This document shows positions 33,588-41,695 of a DNA stretch of 64,000 nucleotides, piece after piece. Source of the DNA: JAGOQQ01 sp031973235. GTDB taxonomy: Bacteria > Patescibacteriota > Minisyncoccia > Phycocordibacterales > UBA9973. How positions within the stretch are numbered: position 1 is the stretch's first letter; each line of letters opens with the position of its first letter. Position numbers and translations under genes: made by a program. The stretch covers positions 1-64,000 of the forward strand of contig DALYDM010000001.1 in NCBI GenBank assembly GCA_031973235.1, written 5' to 3'. The notes under the pieces are model-generated. The model ran no database searches. It worked only from the letters and a program-made list of their open reading frames with translations, and had not been told where the DNA came from.

Positions 33588-34079
33588 ATGGGAATGGGAG
33601 AAATCGCACTATTGTTTGTTACATTTTTGCTTCTAGTTGGAAGTATGTTTATGACACTTATTCCAGCGCTTCCTGCGTTGCCGTTTATGTTTTTGATTGT
33701 GAGTGGGTATGCAATCGTGACAAAATTCACCACTCTGTCAGCAGGGAACATGCTTATTCTTTTTGTCATAATGCTGGTCTCTTTATTGGTAGATATGCTT
33801 TCCGGAATTATTGGTGCAAAGTATGGTGGTGCAGGTAAAAAGTCATTGATATACGGATTTATTGGAATGCTTTTGGGTACAGTTATTATGCCGCCATTTG
33901 GTTCACTTTTTGGACTATTTGCAGGGGTGGTATTGTCGGAAATACTTGCATACAAGGACCACCACAAGGCTATTCGTGCCGCGACAGGTGCTGTGCTTGG
34001 AGTAGTGTTTGGAATCATGGTGAATTTTGCTCTCGCGTTTATTTTTATTGGAATGTTTGCATCGTTTCTTTATAAATAA
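33588..34079 (+). CDS. DUF456 membrane protein
   Basis: A 163-aa protein with four to five helices and Gly-rich loops (DMLSGIIGAKYGGAGKKS, PPFGSLFGLFAGVVLSE) typical of DUF456, whose function is unknown. A TATACT box about 9 nt before the ATG suggests its own short-leader transcript, though it is only 17 nt after the CPBP gene. Confidence 0.8.
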   Translation: MGMGEIALLFVTFLLLVGSMFMTLIPALPALPFMFLIVSGYAIVTKFTTLSAGNMLILFVIMLVSLLVDMLSGIIGAKYGGAGKKSLIYGFIGMLLGTVIMPPFGSLFGLFAGVVLSEILAYKDHHKAIRAATGAVLGVVFGIMVNFALAFIFIGMFASFLYK

Positions 34080-34134
34080 AAGTGGTGCATATGTGCTATA
34101 CTATTAGTATTATTAGATACTAATCTATATTCTT

Positions 34135-34869
34135 ATGGAAACAGATACACGTTCGAAAGCATTGACGATATTCGGAATTATTCTTGGCGCAAGTATGATT
34201 GCAAGCGTGCTTATAGGAGCGGGTGTGTTCTATAAAATAAAATCATACGACAATGCTCTGTCTGTGACTGGTTCTGCAAAACGTGAAGTTACTTCAGATA
34301 AAGTGAAGTGGACTTCTAGTATTACTCGAACTGTTAAAATTTCTGGTCTAAAAAATGGCTACACACAAATGGCCAAAGACTTAGCTGATGTAAAAGCATT
34401 TTTTAAAGAAAAGGGAATTCCCGATGAGGCGATCACTATTTCTCCGGTGTTCATGAATGAAAACTGGCAACAATACGCAACCGCAGAAACAAAAGAATAC
34501 AATCTTGTTCAAACATTTGAAATTCAGTCAGATGATGTTGTGAAGATTACTGATGTATCAAAGAATATTCAAACAGTTATCGACAAGGGAATAATTTTCC
34601 AAAGCAATTCTCCTGAATATTATTATTCAAAACTTCCAGAGATGCGTGTAGAGCTTTTGTCTGAAGCACTTGCTGATGCAAAGAATCGTGCAACAAAACT
34701 TGCTGAATCTACAGGAGGTAAGGTGGGTGCACTCAAATCTGCATCGTCGGGTGTGGTCCAAGTACTTACTCCAAACTCTACTGAAGTTTCGGATTATGGT
34801 TCATACGACACTTCAAAAATTCAAAAGGAAATCATGGTTACTGTCAAAGCATCATTTACTGTAAAATAA
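34135..34869 (+). CDS. SIMPL domain (DUF541) protein
   Basis: A membrane anchor (about 12-34) precedes an extracytoplasmic SIMPL domain: LSVTGSAKREVTSDKVKWTS opens the fold and the repeat ends with DAKNRATKLAESTG and ...IMVTVKASFTVK. SIMPL proteins form large oligomers in several bacteria and have been linked to stress tolerance. At 244 aa the length is usual. An extended -10 TG-C-TATACT is at about 34095. Confidence 0.9.
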   Translation: METDTRSKALTIFGIILGASMIASVLIGAGVFYKIKSYDNALSVTGSAKREVTSDKVKWTSSITRTVKISGLKNGYTQMAKDLADVKAFFKEKGIPDEAITISPVFMNENWQQYATAETKEYNLVQTFEIQSDDVVKITDVSKNIQTVIDKGIIFQSNSPEYYYSKLPEMRVELLSEALADAKNRATKLAESTGGKVGALKSASSGVVQVLTPNSTEVSDYGSYDTSKIQKEIMVTVKASFTVK

Positions 34870-34875
34870 TAATTC

Positions 34876-34903
34876 ACACACCCGCACAACACTGTGCGGG
34901 TGT
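34876..34903 (+). terminator. Hairpin between SIMPL gene and next gene
   Basis: CACACCCGCACA-ACAC-TGTGCGGGTGTG, a 12-bp perfect stem. It lacks a T-run and lies 5 nt before the TATAAT of the next gene, so it may be a weak terminator or a binding site. Confidence 0.5.
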
Positions 34904-34905
34904 GG

Positions 34906-34914
34906 TGTTATAAT
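34906..34914 (+). promoter_or_regulatory. Leaderless promoter at 34909
   Basis: TG-T-TATAAT; TATAAT (34909-34914) ends 6 nt before ATG 34921. Confidence 0.75.
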
Positions 34915-34920
34915 TAACGT

Positions 34921-35805
34921 ATGAAAAAATCACTAGTATTTATTTTAGCTGCATTGCTTTTCAGTGCTGGAACATTTGAAGTGCATGCAGATCAAGTTGG
35001 ATTTCCAGAAAAATCGATTTGGTATTCAGACGATACATTTATAGTAGGTAATGTTGTCACTATTTATACACTTGTGGTGAATGGAGAATCTTCAACTCTT
35101 ACTGGTACTGTGCGATTCTTCGATCGCGATACTGTTTTGGGTGAAAAGAAAGTTACTATTGATAAAAATGATGCAAAAGTAGTATCTCTTGATTGGAAAG
35201 TGTCAGAAGGTGAACATCAATTTTCTGCGCAGTTTTCTCAGGTTTCCGCAATTGAAGCAGATGGAAAAAAGGTTAGCATTGTTCCAACTACACCAGCCAC
35301 ACAAAAAGATACAGTCTATGTGAAGAAAGCAATTGCAAAAGAAAACACATCCAATGCAAACGCACTCTCTGCACAAGCATCTTTGAATAAAGATTCAGTT
35401 GTTGGCGAAGTCTCTAAAGCAACGGATTTTATCAAAGAAAAGACACCGGATTCTGTAGAAGAGAAAATATCTTCGACAACAGCAAGTATTGAAACTTTGA
35501 GAGAGACATGGGAGGAGCAGTTTTTGGAAAAAAAGCAGAACGAACAAGACTCACTCAACGCATTAAATGAATTTTATGATGAGAGACTTAAGGCGAAAGA
35601 GGAAGCTGATCCAGACAATTTTGTGAAGCAATCATATGTAGATTCAAGTGGAGAAAATATTTTAAAAAAACCGATGCACTATGTACTAATATTTTTATAT
35701 TCACTTATTGGATTTATTGTTGGGAATGCATTAATTTTCTACGGACTGCTGTTGTTGATTGTATTTTGGCTTGTCAGAGGGATTTGGCAAAAGATCAGAA
35801 ATTAA
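34921..35805 (+). CDS. Secreted, C-terminally anchored hypothetical protein
   Basis: A cleavable signal peptide (1-23, ending VHA) is followed by an Ig-like beta domain (about 30-120: VGNVVTIYTLVVNGESSTL...). A helical, charged stretch (150-235) and a C-terminal membrane helix (about 250-288) complete it. The Ig-like part recalls CARDB/cell-adhesion modules, but I cannot name the family. The topology suits a surface or periplasm-facing structural protein. Confidence 0.6.
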   Translation: MKKSLVFILAALLFSAGTFEVHADQVGFPEKSIWYSDDTFIVGNVVTIYTLVVNGESSTLTGTVRFFDRDTVLGEKKVTIDKNDAKVVSLDWKVSEGEHQFSAQFSQVSAIEADGKKVSIVPTTPATQKDTVYVKKAIAKENTSNANALSAQASLNKDSVVGEVSKATDFIKEKTPDSVEEKISSTTASIETLRETWEEQFLEKKQNEQDSLNALNEFYDERLKAKEEADPDNFVKQSYVDSSGENILKKPMHYVLIFLYSLIGFIVGNALIFYGLLLLIVFWLVRGIWQKIRN

Positions 35806-35835
35806 AAACGCCACCAGGTTGTCCTGGTGGCGTTT
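35806..35835. terminator. Bidirectional terminator before sigma gene end
   Basis: AAACGCCACCAGG-TTGT-CCTGGTGGCGTTT. It serves the gene above on the plus strand and the sigma gene on the minus strand. Confidence 0.85.
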
Positions 35836-35836
35836 C

Positions 35837-36700
35837 TCATAAATGAGCTTTCAACATCGAACGTATACAACTACTTCGCAAACGTCTTACTGCCTTCTCT
35901 TTAATTTGCCTCACGCGTTCGGGTGTAAGTTTAATTTTTTCCCCGATTTCGTCGAGTGTCATAGGAGGATACTCGTTTAATCCGAAGAAATATCTTAACA
36001 CTTCAGCTTCACGCTCGGTAAGTTTCTTCAGTGCTCTATTGATATCTGTTCTCCTGGATGCATTGACAAGATTGTATTCGGCTGGTGCTTCCGTATCATT
36101 CTGTAGAATATCGAGAAGTGTTGTTTCTTCGCCGTCAATTGTTGGCTTATCAAGAGAAACTGAGTTGTGGAATAATAGAATAATCGCGGATGCAATTTCA
36201 CTGTTTGACAAGTTGGTCAATTCTTTAAGTTCCTCGAGTGTTGGCTCCCGTTCATATTTCTGTTCAATTTTCATCGATGCATTACTTATCTTGTTCATTG
36301 CACCTATTCGATTTTGAGGAATTTTTACGATTCTTGCCTGTTCAGCAATAGCTTGCATGATTGATTGACGAATCCACCATACTGCGTACGAGATAAATTT
36401 GAATCCGCGTGTTTCGTCGAAGCGTTTCGCAGCTTTGATCAAGCCAAAATTTCCTTCATTGATTAAATCCGGTAGGCTCAATCCTTGATTTTGGTATTGC
36501 TTTGCAACCGATACCACAAATCTTAGATTTGCACGTACGAGTTTCTCAAGTGCCTTTTGGTCCCCGTTACGAATACATACAGCAAGTCGAACTTCTTCTT
36601 CTGCTGAAATCAATTCTTCTTTTCCGATATCTTGTAAGTATCTTTCAAAACTTGCAGATTCTCGATTTGTAATCGATTTTGTTATTTTGAATTGTCTCAT
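35837..36700 (-). CDS. RNA polymerase sigma-70 family factor (copy 1)
   Basis: 287 aa with regions 1.2-4 and no region 1.1. Region 2 is NLRFVVSVAKQYQNQGLSLP to FISYAVWWIRQSIMQAIAEQ. Region 4 ends LTPERVRQIKEKAVRRLRSS. The opening MRQFKITKSITNRES closely resembles, as I recall, the primary sigma factor of Bacteroidota. A second, similar gene lies at 51499. The promoter has TTGACT (36747-36752), 17 bp and extended -10 TG-G-TACTTT (36724-36729); the -35 is inside a palindrome shared with the divergent gene. Confidence 0.93.
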   Translation of the reverse strand: MRQFKITKSITNRESASFERYLQDIGKEELISAEEEVRLAVCIRNGDQKALEKLVRANLRFVVSVAKQYQNQGLSLPDLINEGNFGLIKAAKRFDETRGFKFISYAVWWIRQSIMQAIAEQARIVKIPQNRIGAMNKISNASMKIEQKYEREPTLEELKELTNLSNSEIASAIILLFHNSVSLDKPTIDGEETTLLDILQNDTEAPAEYNLVNASRRTDINRALKKLTEREAEVLRYFFGLNEYPPMTLDEIGEKIKLTPERVRQIKEKAVRRLRSSCIRSMLKAHL

Positions 36701-36741
36701 GTTTTTAGGTTCTATTTATTTCTAAAGTACCATTATTTTAT

Positions 36742-36766
36742 ATTTTAGTCAAACACTGACTAAAAT
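36742..36766. promoter_or_regulatory. Palindrome spanning both divergent -35 boxes
   Basis: ATTTTAGTCA-AACAC-TGACTAAAAT, perfect 10-bp arms. The left arm holds the -35 of the sigma gene (minus) and the right arm the likely -35 (CTGACT, 36756-36761) of the 36794 gene, whose TATAAT is at 36780-36785. A regulator here could control both. Confidence 0.6.
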
Positions 36767-36793
36767 AAAGAATTTCGATTATAATAATGTGAT

Positions 36794-37075
36794 ATGACTT
36801 CACACTCAAAAAGAACACTTTCGACAATTTTTCTTTTATTCTGTATATTTTTTCTATACTGGTATATTTATCTTGGATTAATTCTCATTGCGCTGTTTGT
36901 ATTTAAAAAGTATTCAGAGGGAGTTTTGCTTGCGGTGGTGGCAGATCTATTATTTGGATACAAAGGAGGAAGTATTTTGGGATTTAGTTATTCAACAACT
37001 TTAATCGTAGGGAGTGTATTCGTGTTGAGCCTAGTGGTGCGAGATAAATTGCGATTTATTTATGATCATGCGTAG
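36794..37075 (+). CDS. Small membrane protein, MreD-like position
   Basis: 93 aa with three hydrophobic helices and the motif DLLFGYKGGSILGFS. It overlaps the start of the PBP2 gene by 14 nt, the place MreD usually occupies. Size and helix number are below normal MreD (about 160 aa), so this is a weak, context-based call. It may tether the elongation complex to the membrane. Confidence 0.5.
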   Translation: MTSHSKRTLSTIFLLFCIFFLYWYIYLGLILIALFVFKKYSEGVLLAVVADLLFGYKGGSILGFSYSTTLIVGSVFVLSLVVRDKLRFIYDHA

Positions 37076-38765
37076 GAGATTTAAAAAAAATAGATTTAAT
37101 GCTGAGATCGAGCCAGACGAAATATTCATGGACTCGCAAAATATTCCCGAATTCGATACTCAGCAATTTGAAGGTAGACTTGAAAAACCTATCGGTAAAG
37201 GTAGTGTTGTATTTTTAGGTGTTGTGTTTTTGATTATTGGTGTGGTGTTTACGTCTCGATTAATCGTACTTCAGCTCAACAAAGGAAAATTATACTTTGA
37301 GATTAGTGAGAAAAATAGTTTGAAATCAGAACCACTCTTTGCCGACCGGGGTGTGATTTATGACAGAAACGGAGTGGAGCTCGCATGGAATGTGATTCAC
37401 GATAAGGGTGAGCAGTATTTGCTCAGAAGATACATTAATAGTCCAGGATTTGCGCACTTGCTTGGATATGTAAGTTATCCTGAGAAAGATAGTGATGGTC
37501 ATTATTGGCAAAAAGAGTATATAGGTAAAGATGGTGTTGAAGATGAATACAATGACATTATTTCAGGTGTAAATGGTGCACGATTGTATGAGACAGATGC
37601 GCTCGGACACATAAAGACAGGTAGCGCACTAAATTCACCAGTGCCTGGAACCAATCTAAATCTCACTGTGGATTCTCGAATTCAATCAAAGTTGTATGAA
37701 GCAATTGTCGGACTTGCCGAGCGAGCAGGATATAGAGGTGGTGCAGGTTTGATTATGGATATACAAACAGGAGAGTTGATTGCCATGACAAGTTATCCAG
37801 AATATGATCCAAATATTATCGCTGCAGGTGAGGACAAAGAGACAATTCAATCATATCTTTTAGATACAACAAAAAAACCATTTATAAACAGAGCGGTTTC
37901 TGGTGTGTATACTCCAGGGTCTATTGTTAAACCCTTTGTTGCAATTGGAGCGCTGCAAGAAGGAATTGTTGATCCAAATAAGAATTTTTATAGTTCTGGT
38001 GCGCTTGTTATTCCCAATCCATATCATCCTGAACTGAAGTCAGTATTTAAAGACTGGAAAGAAGGTGGGCATGGATATACTGACATGAGAAAAGGTCTTG
38101 CAGAGTCTGTTAACACATATTTTTACATTATCAGTGGTGGATATCAGGATCAAAAAGGTATTGGAATTGCAAATATTGAAAAATATACTCGCATGTTTGG
38201 AATTGCATCAAAAACAGGAGTTGATGTTGAAGGTGAAAAAATTGGAAATATTCCAAGTGTTGAATGGAAGGCAAGCAAATTTCCGGGTGACCCGTGGAGA
38301 CTTGGAGATACATATCATACAGCCATCGGTCAGTATGGATTTCAAGTTACACCAGTGCAAATGGTCCGCGCAGTCGCAGGAATAGCATCAAAAGGAAAGC
38401 TGGTCACCCCTCATGTTTACAAAGATGTCGATCCAGCAACTCTTTCTACTGAGACACTTTCAATAAACTCATCGAATTATGAAGTAATTCATGAAGGAAT
38501 GCGCATGGTGGTCACATCTGGCACAGGAGGAGCATTAAATATTGGTGATGTTGAGATTGCTGCAAAGACTGGTACAGCACAGGTAGGACTGTCTAAGAGA
38601 TCAATCAATTCATGGGTGATTGGATTCTTTCCGTATCAAAATCCACGATATGCATTCACTGTGTTGATGGAAAATTCACCGTCTTCAAATAAGGCTGGTG
38701 CTGCACAGGCGGTCGGTGAGCTTGCTCGCTGGATGGCTCTGTATACACCCGAATACTTCAAATAG
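37062..38765 (+). CDS. mrdA: Penicillin-binding protein 2 (elongation transpeptidase)
   Basis: A class B PBP that cross-links peptidoglycan during elongation. One membrane helix (about 48-70) is followed by the dimerisation domain and transpeptidase domain: SxxK is S287-I-V-K290, SxN is SVN in GLAESVNTYFY, and KTG is K502-T-G. The N-terminus is longer and more acidic than usual (EIEPDEIFMDSQNIPEFD). It overlaps the MreD-like gene, so both are likely transcribed from the palindrome promoter. RodA is not in the window. Confidence 0.9.
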   Translation: MIMRRRFKKNRFNAEIEPDEIFMDSQNIPEFDTQQFEGRLEKPIGKGSVVFLGVVFLIIGVVFTSRLIVLQLNKGKLYFEISEKNSLKSEPLFADRGVIYDRNGVELAWNVIHDKGEQYLLRRYINSPGFAHLLGYVSYPEKDSDGHYWQKEYIGKDGVEDEYNDIISGVNGARLYETDALGHIKTGSALNSPVPGTNLNLTVDSRIQSKLYEAIVGLAERAGYRGGAGLIMDIQTGELIAMTSYPEYDPNIIAAGEDKETIQSYLLDTTKKPFINRAVSGVYTPGSIVKPFVAIGALQEGIVDPNKNFYSSGALVIPNPYHPELKSVFKDWKEGGHGYTDMRKGLAESVNTYFYIISGGYQDQKGIGIANIEKYTRMFGIASKTGVDVEGEKIGNIPSVEWKASKFPGDPWRLGDTYHTAIGQYGFQVTPVQMVRAVAGIASKGKLVTPHVYKDVDPATLSTETLSINSSNYEVIHEGMRMVVTSGTGGALNIGDVEIAAKTGTAQVGLSKRSINSWVIGFFPYQNPRYAFTVLMENSPSSNKAGAAQAVGELARWMALYTPEYFK

Positions 38766-38770
38766 CTTCG

Positions 38771-38799
38771 TTGACCAGGGGTGTCAAATCGGGTATACT
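38771..38799 (+). promoter_or_regulatory. greA promoter, leaderless
   Basis: TTGACC (38771-38776), 17-bp spacer, TATACT (38794-38799), then 7 nt to ATG 38807. Confidence 0.8.
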
Positions 38800-38806
38800 G
38801 TGGGTC

Positions 38807-39274
38807 ATGGATAAAGAAGCAACATACATAACAGAAGAGAAGAAAATTGCCCTCGAACAGGAGCTTCTTGAACTCAAATCTGTAAAAAGAAAAGAAATCC
38901 TTGATGCACTCGAATATGCAAAATCACTCGGAGATTTGTCTGAAAACGCAGAATACCACCAAGCACGAGAAGAACAAGGAAAGCTCGAAGAACGAATTTC
39001 AAAGATTGAACACATCTTGAAACATTCAGTTGTAATGAAAAAACACCACAGTACAAATGTGGAAGTCGGATCGACTGTGAAAGTAAAGAAAGAAGGTTCA
39101 AAAGAAACACAGACATATCAAATCGTTGGACAAGAAGAAGCAGATACAGCAAACGGTAAAATTTCTCACAAGTCACCATTGGGTGAAGCACTCTTTGGTC
39201 ACAAGAAAGGTGATACTGTTTCGTTTACAACACCAAAAGCAACATTTAATTATACTATTATCGATATAGAATAA
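38807..39274 (+). CDS. greA: Transcription elongation factor GreA
   Basis: GreA enters the RNA polymerase secondary channel and rescues backtracked complexes. The N-terminal coiled coil carries the tip motif LGDLSENAEYHQAREEQGKL with its two acidic residues, followed by a C-terminal FKBP-like domain (VGSTVKVKKEG... SPLGEALFGHKKGDTV). 155 aa is normal. I start at 38807 because the longer frame would begin at the -35 box. Confidence 0.96.
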   Translation: MDKEATYITEEKKIALEQELLELKSVKRKEILDALEYAKSLGDLSENAEYHQAREEQGKLEERISKIEHILKHSVVMKKHHSTNVEVGSTVKVKKEGSKETQTYQIVGQEEADTANGKISHKSPLGEALFGHKKGDTVSFTTPKATFNYTIIDIE

Positions 39275-39281
39275 TTATTCG

Positions 39282-39314
39282 CAAAAGGTCTGCGCATCAT
39301 GTGTAGGCCTTTTG
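39282..39314 (+). terminator. Weak terminator after greA
   Basis: AAAAGGTCT...AGGCCTTTT with a long loop and poor T-run. Confidence 0.4.
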
Positions 39315-39339
39315 ACTTTCAACTTTTATCTTTTTAATT

Positions 39340-39345
39340 TATACT
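39340..39345 (+). promoter_or_regulatory. lysS -10 box, leaderless
   Basis: TATACT ends 6 nt before ATG 39352. Confidence 0.65.
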
Positions 39346-39351
39346 TTTGTT

Positions 39352-40818
39352 ATGGCGTCACTAGAAGAACTTCGAGACATGCGTCTCAAGAAAATGAATT
39401 TATTAAAAGAGGCGGGTATGGAGGCATTTCCTTCATCTGTCCCAAAAACTCACTCACTTTCAGAAGTGAGAGGTTCATTCGAAAAATTAGAAAATGAGAA
39501 AACACAGATTTCTGTTGCGGGACGTATTATGTCTGTGCGTGGGCAAGGAGCAATATTGTTTGTCCCACTGTATGACGGCACAGATACTTTTCAGCTTGTG
39601 TTTAAAAAGGATGATATGGATGAAAAACTCTTTACTCTTTTTGTTGATGGAATAGATATCGGAGATTTTATTTCTGCAACAGGAACAGTGTTTGAGACTC
39701 AGCGTGGAGAAAAAAGCATACTCGTATCTACATGGATATTGGCTACGAAGTCACTCGCACCACTCCCAGAAAAGTGGCATGGAATCACTGATCCCGATGA
39801 ACGCTTCAGAAAGAGATATCTTGATATATTGATGAACCCAGAACTTCGAGAAATGTTTGAATTGAAAGCGAAATTTTGGGATGTTGTTCGGACATTCATG
39901 AAAGAAAAGGGGTTTACTGATGTAGAAACTCCAACACTTGAAGTCACCACTGGCGGAGCTGAGGCAAGTCCTTTCAAGACACACCACAATGATTTTGATG
40001 TAGATGTGTTTTTGCGAATATCAGTCGGTGAGCTGTGGCAAAAGAGACTCATGGCAGCAGGTTTTGATAAAACATTTGAAATCGGAAGAGTGTATCGAAA
40101 TGAAGGAACAAGTCCAGAGCATTTACAAGAATTCACCAACATGGAATTCTATTGGTCTTTTGCAAATTATGAAAATGGAATGGAGCTCGTAGAAGAACTC
40201 TATGAAAAGATTGCAAAAGAAGTATTTGGAAAAACAGAATTCACTACTCGAGGTCATACATTTGATTTTTCAAAGCGACCATGGCCGAGAGTTGACTATG
40301 TAGATGAGATAATCAAAATGACTGGAGTAGATGTGCTCACAGCGACAGAAGATGAGATGAAATCAAAACTCAAAGAGCTTGGTGTGGAATATTCAGGAGA
40401 AAATCGAGAAAGACTTACTGATACGCTTTGGAAGTATTGCCGAAAACATATTTCAGGTCCAGCATTTCTAGTGCATCATCCGGTGCTTGTGTCACCGCTT
40501 TCAAAAGTACTCAAATCAGATCCGCGAAAAACAGAGCGATTCCAGCCACTCATTGCAGGAAGTGAGGTGGGAAATGGATTCTCAGAGTTGAACGATCCAA
40601 TCGATCAACGCGCACGATTTGAACTTCAACAAAAGCTAATCGAACGAGGTGATGATGAAGCAATGATGCCCGAATGGGAATTTGTAGATATGCTTGAGCA
40701 CGGAATGCCACCAACATGTGGATTTGGATTTGGAGAAAGACTTTTTGCATTTCTTGTCGATAAACCACTTCGAGAAACACAACTCTTTCCACTCATGAGA
40801 CCAAAACAAGAAGAATAA
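39352..40818 (+). CDS. lysS: Lysyl-tRNA synthetase (class II)
   Basis: N-terminal OB-fold anticodon-binding domain (about 45-145, ISVAGRIMSVRGQGAILFV), then the class II core: motif 1 (RKRYLDILMNPE, FTDVETPTLEVTTGGAEASPF), motif 2 (FEIGRVYRNEGTSPEHLQEF) and motif 3 (GFGFGERLFAFLV). Length 488 aa is standard. Motif 3 has GFGFGERLF where GxGxGxDRL is common. Confidence 0.96.
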   Translation: MASLEELRDMRLKKMNLLKEAGMEAFPSSVPKTHSLSEVRGSFEKLENEKTQISVAGRIMSVRGQGAILFVPLYDGTDTFQLVFKKDDMDEKLFTLFVDGIDIGDFISATGTVFETQRGEKSILVSTWILATKSLAPLPEKWHGITDPDERFRKRYLDILMNPELREMFELKAKFWDVVRTFMKEKGFTDVETPTLEVTTGGAEASPFKTHHNDFDVDVFLRISVGELWQKRLMAAGFDKTFEIGRVYRNEGTSPEHLQEFTNMEFYWSFANYENGMELVEELYEKIAKEVFGKTEFTTRGHTFDFSKRPWPRVDYVDEIIKMTGVDVLTATEDEMKSKLKELGVEYSGENRERLTDTLWKYCRKHISGPAFLVHHPVLVSPLSKVLKSDPRKTERFQPLIAGSEVGNGFSELNDPIDQRARFELQQKLIERGDDEAMMPEWEFVDMLEHGMPPTCGFGFGERLFAFLVDKPLRETQLFPLMRPKQEE

Positions 40819-40848
40819 AAAATGCCCGCAATCGCGGGCTTTTTTTTG
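40817..40848. terminator. Terminator after lysS
   Basis: AAAAAATGCCCGC-AATC-GCGGGCTTTTTTTT; T-runs on both strands, shared with the small minus gene. Confidence 0.9.
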
Positions 40849-41076
40849 TTACCATGCAGCAAAATTAGTATTTTTGAAACATGGAATGCCGTTTTCATCT
40901 AACGTGTAATTGAAATTGTTTTGAAAGTTTTCAATTTCCCTGTTCCGGGCTTCTCTTTCGGACTCATTTTGTGCTGTAAGTGACAAAGTGATTCCATTTG
41001 TTGTTGAAGGCTTTACAACCTCCCATTTCATCGCGTTAGGCAATAACAGTCCTGGTGGATACATTGTTTTTTTCAT
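40849..41076 (-). CDS. Small hypothetical protein, 75 aa
   Basis: MKKTMYPPGLLLPNAMKWEV... with a polar, Asn/Glu-rich middle and one Cys near the end. No signal peptide and no known family. It is convergent with lysS. Its coding status rests on length and on sitting neatly between a terminator and an intergenic region. Confidence 0.45.
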   Translation of the reverse strand: MKKTMYPPGLLLPNAMKWEVVKPSTTNGITLSLTAQNESEREARNREIENFQNNFNYTLDENGIPCFKNTNFAAW

Positions 41077-41146
41077 GGGTTCGTTTTTCTATACAATACA
41101 TCAAAAAAATAATAAGTAAAGCTTATAAAGATTTCCACAGTTAAAG

Positions 41147-41210
41147 TGGGATTTTTGTTTTGATTGTGGGATAAAGTGGGGTATACTTTATTCAAGTGGG
41201 ATAAAGTGGT
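41147..41210 (+). promoter_or_regulatory. MraZ operator array and mraZ promoter
   Basis: TGGGN boxes begin at 41147, 41167, 41177 and 41197, and a partial box (TGGTA) at 41207, all on one 10-bp grid. The -10 TATACT (41182-41187) lies between the second and third pairs. MraZ is known to bind TGGGN repeats with 5-bp spacers and repress its own operon. Confidence 0.8.
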
Positions 41211-41257
41211 AAATAAAAAATCTCACAAAAAACATTTATCAGATTACGGAATTCACT

Positions 41258-41692
41258 ATGCTTATCGGAGAGTACACACATACATTGGACGACAAAAATC
41301 GTTTGTCACTCCCGGCCAAATTTCGAAAAGAAATGGGGAAGACAGTTGTGGTGGCTCCAGGTCTTGATGGATGTATATCGATCTTTACAGAAAAAGAATG
41401 GCAACGTGTATCATCTAAGCTTTCTGAGTTTTCTACATTCAAGGCTGACAATCGAAGTTTTCAGCGCTTTATGTATGGACAAGCTACAGAAGTAGATGTT
41501 GATTCACTTGGACGAATCCTGGTTCCTGATTTCTTGAAAGAACGCGCAAAGCTAACTTCAAAGACTGTGGTTATCGGAGTGCAAGATCATCTTGAAGTGT
41601 GGAACGACAAGATTTGGGCAAATTATAAAAAGTCAGTTGATAAAGAAGCAGACAGTTTGGCTGAAAAACTTGGTCATATTGGAGCAATGTAA
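41258..41692 (+). CDS. mraZ: Transcriptional regulator MraZ
   Basis: MraZ autoregulates the division and cell-wall cluster. Both AbrB-like halves show the DxxxR motif: DDKNRLSLPAKFR (about 12-24) and DSLGRILVPDFLK (about 86-98). 144 aa is normal. TGGGN boxes at 41147-41210 are its expected targets. It leads the order mraZ-rsmH-ftsL-ftsI-alr. Confidence 0.96.
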   Translation: MLIGEYTHTLDDKNRLSLPAKFRKEMGKTVVVAPGLDGCISIFTEKEWQRVSSKLSEFSTFKADNRSFQRFMYGQATEVDVDSLGRILVPDFLKERAKLTSKTVVIGVQDHLEVWNDKIWANYKKSVDKEADSLAEKLGHIGAM

Positions 41693-41695
41693 TAT

